Source: Megamerina dolium (lineage: Eukaryota > Arthropoda > Insecta > Diptera > Megamerinidae). Taken from it: 64,000 nucleotides of DNA. The DNA lies in contig OY978528.1 of assembly GCA_963854835.1 (NCBI GenBank), positions 52,300,508-52,364,507 of the forward strand, given 5' to 3'. The position numbers and the translations under genes are program-made. Positions 1 to 12,361 of the stretch are shown here, in pieces. The notes beneath the pieces were generated by a model. It made no database searches, had not been told where the DNA came from, and worked only from the letters and a program-made list of their open reading frames with translations. Within the stretch, counting starts at the first letter, position 1. Every line of letters starts with the position of its first letter.

Positions 1-929
1 TAAATATGTGCATATATTATATTTACAAGTATATATGTAGCGCAATAAAAACTTAATAACTTTAATAAGATTTCCAGAGATTTAACCCTAACCTACTTAA
101 TCGTTCATTGAATGTAACATTGGTAAAAGGTATTAAATATGATAATAATGAGATACGAAAACAACAGCAACATGAACAAAACTCCATTTAACTTTAATAA
201 AATTAATTGAAGTTTGAACGAAAAAATAATGACCACATATATAACATATGAACATGAAAATACAATACATAAAAATATCAAGCTATAGGAACATATAGGT
301 AAACCTATAATATATTTATGTAATACAAAAAAAAAGAGAAGAAACATGAAAACGATTAGACAATATATACAATAAAAAAAGGCATAAAAAAAATGATACG
401 ATGAGCTGAATTCTGTATTCATTTGTTCATATATATGAACATAATCTAATTATAATCACTAAAAAATGATTATATCAAAATTCATCAATATCATCACAAT
501 TATAACAACAATAATAATATATAATAATATATTATATGTTACAAATATGTATACAGATCTAGGTAATACGTGTAGACGTGTACATTACCAAACAATTTAG
601 TTACAAAATCATTCAGCTGTGTGACATAATTTTTTCCCTTTTCCTCTTATTTGGTTTTACTTAAATTTCGTGTAAAATGTGACACGTCTTTTGACATCTT
701 TATATTTAACACGAACAGCTGTTAGATGCTGTACAATGATTACAAAAGTCAAACAGTTAGAGTTCAAGAACATAGCATATTACACACTTTTGCATTGTAA
801 CACAAGAAACGATTGCTATTTAACTTAATAATTTTGCATGACAAAATTTGTTAAAATATATATTCTTAAATATGTTCCATGTATTTATAATTATTGTAGT
901 GGTTTTGCAAGTTTTACAATTATAGAGGA

Positions 930-1082
930 ATGGTCCGCAGCTTGGAAGAGGTTTTGTGTAAAAGAATTGAGTCCAATTACGATCTAATTGCTGAAACAGA
1001 AGCCTATTTGTTTTATGCGGCAGATTCAAAAAGCAAAGTCTATAGAAATAAGACTACGTTTTCTAAAATTCAATCAATTTAA
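930..1082 (+). CDS. Short unassigned open frame (50 codons), possibly chance
   Basis: An ATG frame of 50 codons beginning MVRSLEEVLCKRIESNYDL and ending at TAA. Its base composition is less skewed than the surrounding AT-rich DNA and its amino-acid mix looks protein-like. The residues do not remind me of a known family. It has no visible splice partner, and the region lies in the presumed second intron of the minus-strand gene. It may be a relic of a mobile element or chance. Confidence 0.15.
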   Translation: MVRSLEEVLCKRIESNYDLIAETEAYLFYAADSKSKVYRNKTTFSKIQSI

Positions 1083-1710
1083 TTCATCTCAAAATAGATT
1101 TATCAGTACACATTATACGAAACGAAATCAAGTGTCTCCTTATACGGAATATCTCTACCTGCGGACGTTTCCCCTACTTATACACATTTGCACATGAAAG
1201 TCTTACCAGCAAATATAAATATTTACTTCAAAATACAATGGAAAGAAAAAAAAAAGAAAAACATTAAAAACTTAAATAACAGATAACAAACAAAGCATTT
1301 CTTTTTCGTTTGAAATCTGTTAAAATGAAGTATGCAAATATGTGGACATGTATGAATCATGTGCATATTAGCATTAAAATTTTAACCTGTTTATATTTTG
1401 TCGTTGTTCTTATGGATTGACATTCGTTTAAAGTTAAAGAAATAATAAAAACGCAAGAATTACACAGTGTACTCTTGTATGACACAACAGCATCTTTTGT
1501 AAGAATGAATTCTAAGAAGATTGAAGCTTGAAAAAAAGAATTCACAGAAACGCGCATAAAATAATGTAACACGTAACAAGTTTTGCAAATAAAAGAAATT
1601 ACATTAAAATATTTAAATAATAAAAAATAATATCATATCAAGTCGAAAGTAAAATTATCAAATCGAGACACAAAAATTACCTTCTTTTTGCTTGTAGTAA
1701 GTACTTACGT

Positions 1711-2084
1711 GGGTAAGTACGTAAGTGGGTGCCGTAGCTCAGTGGTTAGTGTGTTCGCCTTCTGATCTGTAGGTCGTGGTTCAATACCCGGCTGATGCAT
1801 AACAAATTTAATATCGAAAAGATTTTTCTTTCGAACGGTACCCACCTGTCGGCAAGCAATTGGCAATTCTTACGACAGTAACAACTTGCCATGAAAAAGC
1901 TTCTAAAAAAGAACTCTGTGACAAAGCTCAGAAAAAGTGATGTCACAAGCGTTCTGCCGTTCGGAACCGTCTAAAATAAGTAGGTCCATTCTAATACTGT
2001 CCAAAATTTAAGACGCACAACAGTAATGGAAGAGAATGAGCCCTTTGGGGCTTTAAGTGCCACATATTTATTTATTTATTTTTT
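1711..2084 (+). mobile_element. tRNA-derived SINE, full length, with 12-bp target-site duplication
   Basis: It has a tRNA-like head: box A TAGCTCAGTGG near 1736 and box B GGTTCAATACC near 1779. A conserved body follows, containing TCTTTCGAACGGTACCCACC, and then the 3' tail GGGGCTTTAAGTGCCACATA followed by TTTA repeats. The 12-bp AAGTACTTACGT flanks it at 1699-1710 and 2085-2096, so both ends are intact. This copy defines the family used for the other eight entries. The head is too diverged around the anticodon arm to name the parent tRNA. Confidence 0.85.
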
Positions 2085-2278
2085 AAGTACTTACGTACAA
2101 CTTTGATTTATTATTGGCCCACGTGTCTTTTGATATTTCAACCACGCTCTAATTACTTTTTGCTGTTGACAATTTTACTCTAATTTATTTTTAATACTTC
2201 ATTTTTTTGTGTGCATTGTGGTTTGAAAGTGTGAAATATTCAAATCTTAATGTGAATCATTTGTTATTTATGATATGC

Positions 2279-2733
2279 ATGCCCGATGGTTGGAGGCTCA
2301 GTGTTCTCTGTGCCGTACATAAGAAAGGAGTTCGTATAATTTGTGCCAATTACCGTGGAATAAGTCTCCTGAGCATCGCATACAAGGTCTTATCGTGCGT
2401 ATTGTGTGAAAGATTGAAGCCCATGCTTAACAACCTGAGTGGACCTAATCAGTGTGGCTTCAGACCTGGTAAATCTACCACCAGATTTACACACTGCGCC
2501 AAATTCTGGAGAAAACCGATGAAAAACAGATCGACACACACCATCTATTTGTTGATTATTAAGAAGCTTTCGACAGTTCGGTAAGGGATTACCTCTACAC
2601 AACAATGACTGAGCTTGGCATTCCTACGAAGCTCATTCGTCTTTGCAGAATGGCGGTGCGTAACTCCCGTTGTACAGCGAAAATTGGGGAGGACCTCTCC
2701 TCGCCGTTTAATACCGAACGAGGCTTTTAGATA
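2279..2733 (+). pseudogene. Broken reverse transcriptase of an RTE-like non-LTR retrotransposon
   Basis: Conserved RT text is present in order: PDGWR...CAVHKKG near 2285-2330, CANYRGISLLSIAYKVLS near 2341-2393, then GPNQCGFRPGKSTT near 2440-2480. After a frame change near 2485, the next domain reads on to VDY-like residues, where a TAA interrupts it, then AFDSSVRDYLYTTMTELGIP (from about 2569) and on to a stop at 2728-2730. The order matches the palm and fingers of RTE or CR1-like reverse transcriptases. The YxDD box, the endonuclease and the 3' end are missing. It is a dead 5'- and 3'-truncated fragment. Confidence 0.8.
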
Positions 2734-2904
2734 TGTAGAATTATTATTTCACATCTTTTCTGTGATTCTGAAGGAAATTTTTATGCAGATTTGCCTAATC
2801 AAAATTATTTGTATTCATTTTGTCTGTATTTCTCATAGTTTTAATGCACTTTAATTTTATTCTATCATTCCAACCAAACATTTAAATAATCAATATTAGC
2901 ATAG

Positions 2905-2992
2905 CAATGAATATATTTATTATTATTATTATAATTATTATTATTATTTATTATCATCATTATTATTATTATCATTATTATTTACTAAAAAT
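2905..2992. repeat. Imperfect (ATT)n microsatellite
   Basis: TTATTATTATTATAATTATT-type trinucleotide repeats with ATC interruptions. Confidence 0.8.
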
Positions 2993-3120
2993 CAAGTTAA
3001 TCCATTCAGTGGAACTTTCCTCTATTTCTAGACATTGTATATCATTAACACTCGATAATTCAATAATTTTAGTATAAAATAAATTTGGAAAGAACATACA
3101 TAAAATAAATATAAAAAATA

Positions 3121-4051
3121 CCTTACAGTCGGCTAGGGCCGACCAAATTATACCCTGCATATCCATTTTTTTTTATTTCCAGTACTTTGTATAGGAGCTA
3201 CATTAAGAAGTAGGCGTGGTTCACCAATTTTTGAGGCATAATTTCTGCCTATAATACTACCCTACACCCAAAATATGGTTGAACTATGAATATTATTTTG
3301 TAAGTTATGGGTGTTTTAAAGTTTAAGATAATTCCGAGGCATTGTATGGGTGGTATATAAAAAGTGGGCATGGCATGCCTCTTGTAAATCTAACTTTTTT
3401 TGCAATATTAATCCATACCTTAAATTTGGTTGTCCTACGCTGAATAGTTCGTAAGTTATGGCGGTTTAAGTTTTTTTTTTTAATTTCCATTAAGAAGTGG
3501 GCGTGGCTATCTGATTTTACGCGAGCTGTTTTCCGACTACCATATTAATCTAAGTTTCAATTATGGCTGCTCTACGCAGAAAACTTCAGAAGTTACAGCG
3601 GTTGAAATTTAAAACATGTACGGGCACTTTGTATGAGAGCTATTACATATAAACAGTTGGCGTGGCTGAACCATTTTCATGTAACAGTATAACATATTTC
3701 TAAGACCCTAAATGGTATATTAAGAGAGTTATAGCGGAAATTCCGAAGTTAGTCGCTTTGAATGCTCGGTGTAGGCGTGGCAGTTGACCGATCTTGCCCA
3801 ATATCAATCCCTTTCGTACCCTTGGATCATAGGTTACAGGTTCGTCAAAAGAGTTCAATATTTGCCCAAGTTATCGTGCGAACCAGCCAAATGACAGACA
3901 CATAAACGGACGGACGGACGGACATCGTTAAATCGAAAATTTAAGCGGTGCTGATCACGAATATATATATTTTTCTATATCTCCGGAAATTCCTGCAAGT
4001 GGTTACAAACATCTGACCGAAATTAATATACCTTGTATATGCAGGGTATAA
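3121..4051 (+). mobile_element. GACG element, short copy A, with terminal inverted repeats
   Basis: It starts with a small hairpin GTCGGCTAGGGCCGAC and TTATACCCTGCATA (3148-3161), and ends with the inverse TATGCAGGGTATAA (4038-4051). Inside are the family marks: repeated AGTGGGCGTGGC-type boxes, AAGTTATCGTGCGAACCAGC, (GGAC)n near 3910, ATCGTTAAATCGAAAATTTA and GCTGATCACGAATATATA. It has no coding frame. The terminal repeats suggest a non-autonomous DNA element. Similar-looking non-coding repeats occur in drosophilids, but I cannot name this family. Confidence 0.65.
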
Positions 4052-5675
4052 AAACTATTGAAAATTCAAGAAATAATCTTTCTAATATTGTTTTTAATAT
4101 AATTCTTTTTTTTTGTCGTTTGTTCATTTTGTCATTGTACCTATCCCTATCAGAATCATTGATGTTGCTGTTATTGGTTTACTATTTTATATTGCATACT
4201 GTATTAGCATCTCATTAATGTGTGTGTAGAAGAAAAAAAAAAAACGAAACTAAAATAAAAAAAACAAAGCTCTAAAAAAAAATAATAATAACATACAAAC
4301 GAATGCTATGACATTGAAATGTTTATTTCAAGGACATAGTGTATTTGATCATCAACAAAAAATCGTTTCAACTTCAAAACAACGATTCAGCGTTTATACC
4401 TATATTTATTTTGTATTTGCTTCTATTTAGATATCTTTTTATCGTATTTCCTTCTTTTCGCGTTTTTTTCACTCTACCTATATTTTACTTTTTAAATAGA
4501 TAATTAACAAAATTTGTTTTTTTTTTCTAGTTTTGTAGTTTTTTTCTTAAAAATATAAATTGTAGAATTTGTCATGTGTTGTTAGTACAAAAAAGTGTGT
4601 ATATATTGCTAACAAAATGGATTTTTTTATATAAATTTTGTATGTGGCAAGTAGACTTGTTATTTTTCATATAATAACATTTAGTGGAGTTTAAGTGTCG
4701 TTTTTTTTTTGTAATGTTTTCTTTTAAATGACTAAAACGTGATAGTTACAAAATTACGCCAATGTATTCAAATTAAAAGTGTGTTACTGTTTAACACTTT
4801 CGCAAAAATTACAAAAAAAGACATTAAGATATTGTATCTACACTTATCTAGTTTGTTATAATTGATGTTACAATCAGTTAGTATGCCTCCTGTATTAGCA
4901 ACTTAATTATTATGCTAATAAAAGCACTTTAAAAGTCTAGGTGAGATTTGTACGTTTTTATATACGTATTTGTATATACCATTAAGTACAATGCGAATAA
5001 TTGAGTAATGACGTCAATTATCATTAATATTCTAGATGATTTTGGATCGATAGCTATATACATTTATACAATATTTGCGAATTCAATTGAATTTAAGCCT
5101 CATGCGTTTTTATCACAACGATTTCAAACAAGAAAACAACAAAGTTCTCTATTCATTCAATTGAAAATGACTATAGAAAAGGAAAGAATACAAAATACAA
5201 AATAATATATGGCTTGTTTTAATGAACAAACGCCATTATTATCATTATTGTCCATTATTATTATTAAAATTCATGGAGCATAGCAAATGAGAAAAACGAA
5301 AAATAAAAATTATAATTATTTGCAAAGTCCGTAATTATAATTGTTCTTTTCCCTCACCTTTTGCTTTTATTGTTATCTCACTTTAAATAGTAAATAAATA
5401 ATACAAAAAAGGGAGGCATAGATTTAGAAATGGTACATAAGGTATAAAAAAGCAGAAAATATAAACAACAATACAAATAAATGATGGTGTTTCTACGAGG
5501 AAGGCACACCAACATAATATACGAGTACAATTCCCAATAGTCAATCGACTAAGCATTCCACAATAATGCTTGAAAAAAGCTTACATACAATAGAAATTTA
5601 GAAGACTTTTAAAAGCATGTTAACAAAATTGTACCAGATAAAAGAATTTTACAAGTGAAGAAGTTCTTTGACGTC

Positions 5676-6466
<791 letters not shown>

Positions 6467-6814
6467 GAACGGCTATTTTATTAATTATAAATACCATAAG
6501 CATTACTGCAAGCAATTTACACAATAGTTGCTATCTATTAATAATCAAGCTATTGCGAAACTCTTATAGCAAGGAATATTTTCCCATGGGTTCCTTTCGT
6601 TTATTCTATAATAGTTTTAAAATCCTTTACTATTTTCCTAGCCTAAGGTTTGCGTATGCTAGCTTACTGTAAGCTTTTTACAAGCATGTTTGGTTTGTTG
6701 GGTACGTACTATATTTATGTATGTATGTGTGTATTTGAAAGAAATCATGATTACATAATCAACAGTAAATATACATACAAATTTTTACATCGATTTTTGT
6801 GTAATCACAAATGC

Positions 6815-7597
6815 ATATCGTCGGTGCATACGAAGAAAGACGTACGAGTGTTTTAACGACAAAGAAAGATGCATAAAAAAAAGACGAAGAAAGTCGCGAA
6901 ATTATTGTTGACGGTGAACAAAGATGTGTAAGAATATTTGACGACGAAGAAAGGCGCGTAAACATATTTGACGACGAAGAAAGACGTTTTATGACAGATT
7001 TATCACTCGCTGATTGGCGTCGTTGCATTCATCGGTTTTGTCTTATGAATTGGTTGAAAGCGTGTGGTGAACTTTTTTCTCCAAATGAGTAAGTAACTTA
7101 CAAATGAGTCTTGAGCACACTTCAACATCTTTATAAATTGTTATAACAAAACCATAGAAACTTCGAGGTTTTTGCCATATCTTACAGATGGCTTTAAAAT
7201 TCCATAGTATTAATTAACTAGTATTAATATATCAAACTTAATGATTATAATTAATTTTTACTTTATTGACAATTTTTTTTTTTTTATGAAAAATAAAGTA
7301 AATGTAGTTTCTGTTGCGCTATTAAAGACTTTGTGTATATTTATATTCATTTACTTTTAAAACAACTTTCATGAAAATTTGATTTAATATTCTACGGCAG
7401 CGCTTATTCATATAGCGCGTCTTTCTTCGCCGTTAATTATATTTACGTGTTTTTCTTCGCCATTATTTATATTTACACGTCTTTCTTCGCTGTCAATTAT
7501 GTTTACGCGTCTTTTTTCATCGAATTTTTTACGGGTCGTTTTTCGGCGTCAGTTCTTGAGCTTGCGTCTTTCTTCATATGCACCGACGATACTCGTA
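6815..7597. mobile_element. Foldback-like element: inverted arms made of 30-bp tandem repeats
   Basis: The left arm (about 6815-6998) and right arm (about 7410-7597) are inverse complements. Their outer ends match over about 27 bases (ATCGTCGGTGCATA then GAAGAAAGACG). Each arm is a tandem array of 30-bp units. On the left, units start near 6911, 6941 and 6971 around CGACGAAGAAAGACGCGTAA; on the right they start near 7417, 7447 and 7477 around CGTCTTTCTTCGC. The 410-bp centre is not repetitive and has no gene I recognise. Inverted termini of short tandem repeats are the hallmark of Drosophila FB elements; kinship to FB by sequence is not shown. Confidence 0.6.
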
Positions 7598-8461
7598 TAT
7601 ATGGTACAAGAAAATTGAAAACAAACCAAAGATTTAAGCGAGCAACCTGATATGCGTATGCGCAATCAATAGCAATAGTAGTCTGGTGGCAAAACTTAAT
7701 AGTAGCTAAGTAAGTTGCATCACACAAATTGGAAGCATAAAATTTAAATTTTTGTTTTTGTTGTAATTGCTGTTGCTGTTACTTTTTTCATTTATGTACA
7801 TGCGTATTGGTTTGGTTGTAACAAAATTATTCAAGTTGTAGTAGTTGTTGTTATTTTTATTTCCTAAGCGTTTCGTGCCATGCACCGATTTGCACATCTA
7901 ACTTGTAATATCAATACTATACCTACATACATTCGTAATAGCAATACCAATGTAGAAAAAAAAGCAAAAATACACCAGCAGTAAAACCAGAAAATGCAAT
8001 ATGAGTTGTTATTGTTTTTTTTGCGTTATGTTGCGGTTCACTGCATACATATGTTCGCTCATATTTTCAACTGATCTCTGGCATTTAAAATTTGTGTTTT
8101 CTTCTTCTTCTTCTTGTTTGCTTTGCTCTTTAGATGAATTTGAATGAATTGAGACAACTTTCCCAACGAACAAATGTTTGTTATTTGCTGGCATTTAATG
8201 TTGCGCATGAGTTGTGTTGGTATTTTGATGCTGTCTGTCGTTGTTTAAAAAATTTTTTTTTTATTATAGGTGATTGCGTATGCGTGTGGCTTTTTGACAT
8301 TTTTTCTTCTTCAAATGCATCTAGTAGTACTAGTAGTTAATATTGCCCCAACACTTTATGTGTGTTTAATTGACATTATACGTATGTATTGTATATATAA
8401 GCTATTTTTAAATTATGATTGTTTTGTGCAATGAAAGTATTTTGTTAGCTCTGTGCATCTG

Positions 8462-8463
<2 letters not shown>

Positions 8464-8553
<90 letters not shown>

Positions 8554-8554
8554 G

Positions 8555-8645
<91 letters not shown>
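8464..8645. repeat. (TA)n microsatellite
   Basis: About 182 bp of TA repeats with regular TACA interruptions. Confidence 0.95.
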
Positions 8646-8648
<3 letters not shown>

Positions 8649-9027
8649 GTTTTTTTAAAAACAATTTTTTCACAGTGATTGTGAAAATCGACATTTGACT
8701 CCTATTTCTACATCGAAAAGAAAATATGCCAGTTCTACGTAAAATTAATTATTTTCTACAGGATATTGAGCTTAACTGTAGAAATATGTATATTTTGTTT
8801 TACTTTACTGGGAGTAGTTGAATAGGTTAGACAATTTTTTTTATAATATTTTCATTTTTCAAACAATTTTCAGATAATTTCAGCACTTTATATACAATAA
8901 ATTTGGATAGGGCCAATGTAGATTTATGTGAAAATAATATGCATTCGCTATTGCATTGCATTCATAGTGTATTGTTGCAATAGTTTCCTTATGAATGAAT
9001 GAAAAATAAAAAAAAATTACATCCACA

Positions 9028-9237
9028 ATGACAGCGATATTGTGCATACTCGTGGTTGCAAGAGCAATAACAGGAGCAACAAAAGTAACAATAGCAGCAG
9101 CAGTTGCAGCAGCAACAATTATCATTTGCTTTCACTTTGTCTTTTCCTATGTTATTTTGGTGTGGAATGTGGAGTATCGCGTTGGTGCCATACCACTTGT
9201 AACAATACCATTCCGCTTCACTTCACTACTTTTATAG
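9028..9237 (+). other. Trinucleotide-rich stretch with a chance hydrophobic frame
   Basis: The GCAGCAGCAGTTGCAGCAGC-type repeat near 9094-9115 opens several frames on both strands. One starts with ATG at 9028 and is hydrophobic, but its composition follows the repeat. I do not call a gene. Confidence 0.2.
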
Positions 9238-11120
9238 ATATTTTATTTAGTAGCAGTATTTTTATGTAGTTGTGTATAGAAATATTTTATTGTTGTACGT
9301 TGTTATGATAATTAAACGGGAATTTTTCTTATCTGCTTTTAATTTGCGATTTATTTTGAAGCCCCATGATTGTGGCATTATATCGTATGATTTTTATTAT
9401 TGTTGTTGCCTATATGTCCATAGGTTTTACATAAACCAAAATAAATAGTATATAGCCATAGTTGTATAATTTCGCTATTTTAATTAAATGTGCGAAAAAT
9501 GGATAAAAAAATGAATGGAATCTTATAAAAAGAAAACTCTCAATTTCATTCATTTACCTAATTTGATTGAAAAGCAATGATTAATAATCTCTTTCTGTTC
9601 AAGTTTTTATGTAAAAATAAAAACTTTTAGTGTATGTTTTTATTGATCACGACCTATATTTTTGTGAAATTTTTTCATTATTTCGAGTATTAAAATTTGC
9701 ATATACAAAATATGAATAAATTCAAATTTAATTACAGTTTTTTTTACAACATACTTACTCATCAGTATAGTTATTTCTATGGCGTTACTTTTATTATTAC
9801 TATTATGAGATTGTACGTATTTATTAACTTGAATACTTGGTACAATGTATTGCATTAGCATACAAATGTTTTTAAATACCAAAGCCATTTTATTCGTTAT
9901 GCGATATGCACATTGTAAATCTAAAAATTTTTCATGGTATTATAATTATGGAGATGCCATTAGACATTCTAAATTGTATATACTGCACGTATAAACAATA
10001 GTAAAAAACAACAACAACAAAGAAATTATGCATATATGTACCTTCATAACTATGATTGAATAAAGAATTAAAATACCTTAATCAAGAAAAAGTAATAAGT
10101 TTCAACTATCAGTAAAATAATATGATAAAGAGCCGAATGTATAATTAATAAATATAAGTTGCAACATATGTATTTACGATGTTTTGGTACCACCGTTGTC
10201 CGAATTATTATACGTTTTTTTTTTAAGTTTTCAAGAATTAGCTAATACTTTATTAGCTTGAACATAAAAATTGGAACAGCTTTAATTATCTATATATAAG
10301 TTTGCACCACTCTGTTACGGTTTCGGAAAAACAAATTGCATGTTCAGATTTAATGCCTTAATATCAATATTGCAAAATTGTCAAAAATTTTAAAAATAAA
10401 TTCAAATTATTTGTATTGGTTATATAAGAGTTTTTCTCATTCGAATGATCTCAGGTTTAGAAAACATGAGCTTAATTAAATCAAATTTGCAATTGTATTC
10501 AATTTGTAATGTGAGAAAAGTATACACCACTTGCATGGATGAATTATATAATATTTTTGCACTTGAAAAATAGTGGTAACTTTAACGCATACACATGTAA
10601 CCAATCGAGTATGTGTAGTAAATTTGTAAAGAAGATAATAAAATTCCTTAGGGTTAAAAGCATTTGCAAATAAAATTATGAATAGATACGAATGCTCAAT
10701 TCCTTTCGATCACACAATTCGCTATGTCGTAAATAAATTTAAAGATGCTAAAAGAAATGAAAAGGCAATTATAGTATTTACAGAAACCTTTGGTCGAGCT
10801 TCTATTTTTGTTTCTAACAGTATATTGATCGATTCCGAACTACAGAACCTTTATTTTTTAAAATAAAGTAAGTAAAAAAACAATATTAATTAAAACTAAG
10901 AAAAAAAAAATCATTTGGCTATATATATATATATATATAAACAAAATAAACGCTTTTAGTAATTATATATCATTATTCTGCTATTATTAATTTCAGCTAA
11001 AAATAATTTTATAATCGATATTTTTCAAACTAAATTCATCAATAATAGAAATAACTAATTGCATAGATGTTCTATAAAATAATTGTATACAAATATCATC
11101 TATACTATGCATGCACTTAC

Positions 11121-11318
11121 CTTATTTACCTGTTGTAATGTCTCCAACATGAGCTCTTTTTCGAGCACTGAATCCAATGCTTGCACTTGATCGCATGAAG
11201 CTTTCGCTTGTAAATACGATGAGGCCAAAATGAAAGCGCCTAATATGAATGACGATACAATAATTGTGAAAGCGGTGATTTTGGCAATTTGTACCGCATG
11301 CGATTGGCGTTTGTATGC
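11121..11318 (-). CDS. Coding exon 2 of the same membrane protein, with the transmembrane segment
   Basis: The acceptor is strong: a T-rich tract and CTAATTTTTAG directly before GCATACAAACGC. The exon is 66 codons in phase 0, so it joins exon 1 in frame. Residues 33-45 of the joined protein are basic (starting AYKRQ), residues 46-68 form one hydrophobic membrane helix (ITAFTIIV...ASSYL), and residues 69-98 are a polar heptad-like tail with a single Cys (CDQVQALDSVLEKELMLETL). Positive charge before the helix suggests a cytosolic N-terminus and a lumenal or extracellular C-terminus. The exon ends at a consensus donor AAG|GTAAGT; another donor, CAG|GTAAAT, lies nine bases earlier and would drop Val-Asn-Lys. 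Downstream exons lie outside the window, so length and full function are unknown. Confidence 0.85.
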
Positions 11319-11689
11319 CTAAAAATTAGATAGAAATGATAAAAAAAAACAGTTATTATATATAATCAGTATCTATGTATGTAGATATACATATTTAAGA
11401 GATATGCATATTAAATATTACTGTGATTGCCAATTAGTGAGTGCAGGAAAGTAAAACGAAATTATTATACAATTAGTACATTTTTTGTTATAAATGCGAA
11501 AACAAATTTCGTAATATAATTGCAAAATATAAATATTTTTTATTTATATGTTAATTGTTTTTAAATGCAAATTTTTACAATTAAACACGTATGCACCATA
11601 TTAAATGTAGACCTTGGACATGTCAAGAAAGTGAGTGATTAAATATTTGTTTAATTTAAGTTATAATTCGTGCTAAAACTAATGTCAAC

Positions 11690-12000
11690 TTGAGTTAAGT
11701 TTATAAAGATGAACACTTTTGAAAGAACATCAACTTTGTAGGAACGTCCTATAAGGGGTGAAGATAAAGTGAAAATATCTTTGGAAAAAAGGTTGGGGTA
11801 GAAAAATACAATAAAATAAAAAATAAAATACAATAAACAATAAATGGAACGGTGTATTTCACCGTTCTTGGGGAGATTTCTACGCAATTAGGGATATATT
11901 TGTCAAATTTTAGTTCATTTTGTAGGAAGGAAGGCAGAAAATACGCTTAGAAAAAAGGTTGGGTTAAGAAAAAAAAATAATGGAAGTCCGAAAAGTTTGA
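11690..12000 (+). repeat. Diverged repeat family V (copy 1)
   Basis: It contains TTCATTTTGTAGGAAGG, AAGGGGTGAAGATA-like and GGAAAAAAGGTTGGGGTAG blocks. The same blocks recur at 14090-14290 and as an array at 24100-24640. I see no protein code. The family is unknown to me. Confidence 0.5.
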
Positions 12001-12082
12001 AAAGCGTGAACGTTGCTATATTTCAACTTGTTTCAGGCTTTGCAGACGTCGTCTGATAGTTGACTCATTTGAATATCAGGGT

Positions 12083-12360
12083 TGAAATTGTTATTGTACA
12101 ATAGTGGTACTAGTAAGACAATATTGGTACTGCCGTTTAATTTTAATTATTAATACGTACGAAATCCATAAAATCGATTAAATCTTTTAAAGCCTCCAAA
12201 TCTTTATCCATTTTATTAAAATGAACGGGCAAGTATTTAATTCAATATCTAATGAAAATGTTTCTTGTAAAAAGACATTAGGTTAGATTTGAAATTGTTG
12301 ATCTACAATACTGGTACTAAGAAGACAATACTGGTACTGTCGTTTAACTTAAATTATTTA
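12083..12360 (+). repeat. Direct repeats of about 70 bp, period about 207, before the Jockey relic
   Basis: GAAATTGTTATTGTACAATA...GGTACTGCCGTTTAA at 12083-12153 recurs as GAAATTGTTGATCTACAATA...GGTACTGTCGTTTAA at 12290-12360. A GAAAAGT.TGAAAAG..CGAACG block also occurs both near 11990 and near 12380. They lie just 5' of the gag remnant and could be repeated 5' untranslated units of that retrotransposon, which is inference. Confidence 0.45.
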
Positions 12361-12361
12361 G

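Noticed and set aside
1729..1795. tRNA gene with good A and B boxes (also at 16.3, 34.3, 47.4, 48.2, 54.6, 60.6 kb)
   Set aside because: Each is followed by the same SINE body and tail, most have target-site duplications, and the anticodon stem is poorly paired, so they are SINE heads.
6759..7028. Ser-rich repeat protein on the minus strand (and its mirror at 7447-7650)
   Set aside because: The repeats are the 30-bp units of the foldback-like arms read in frame (30 is a multiple of 3).
9028..9269. Small membrane protein or polyglutamine gene
   Set aside because: Both overlapping frames derive from a GCA/CAG-rich simple repeat and no splice or promoter context supports them.
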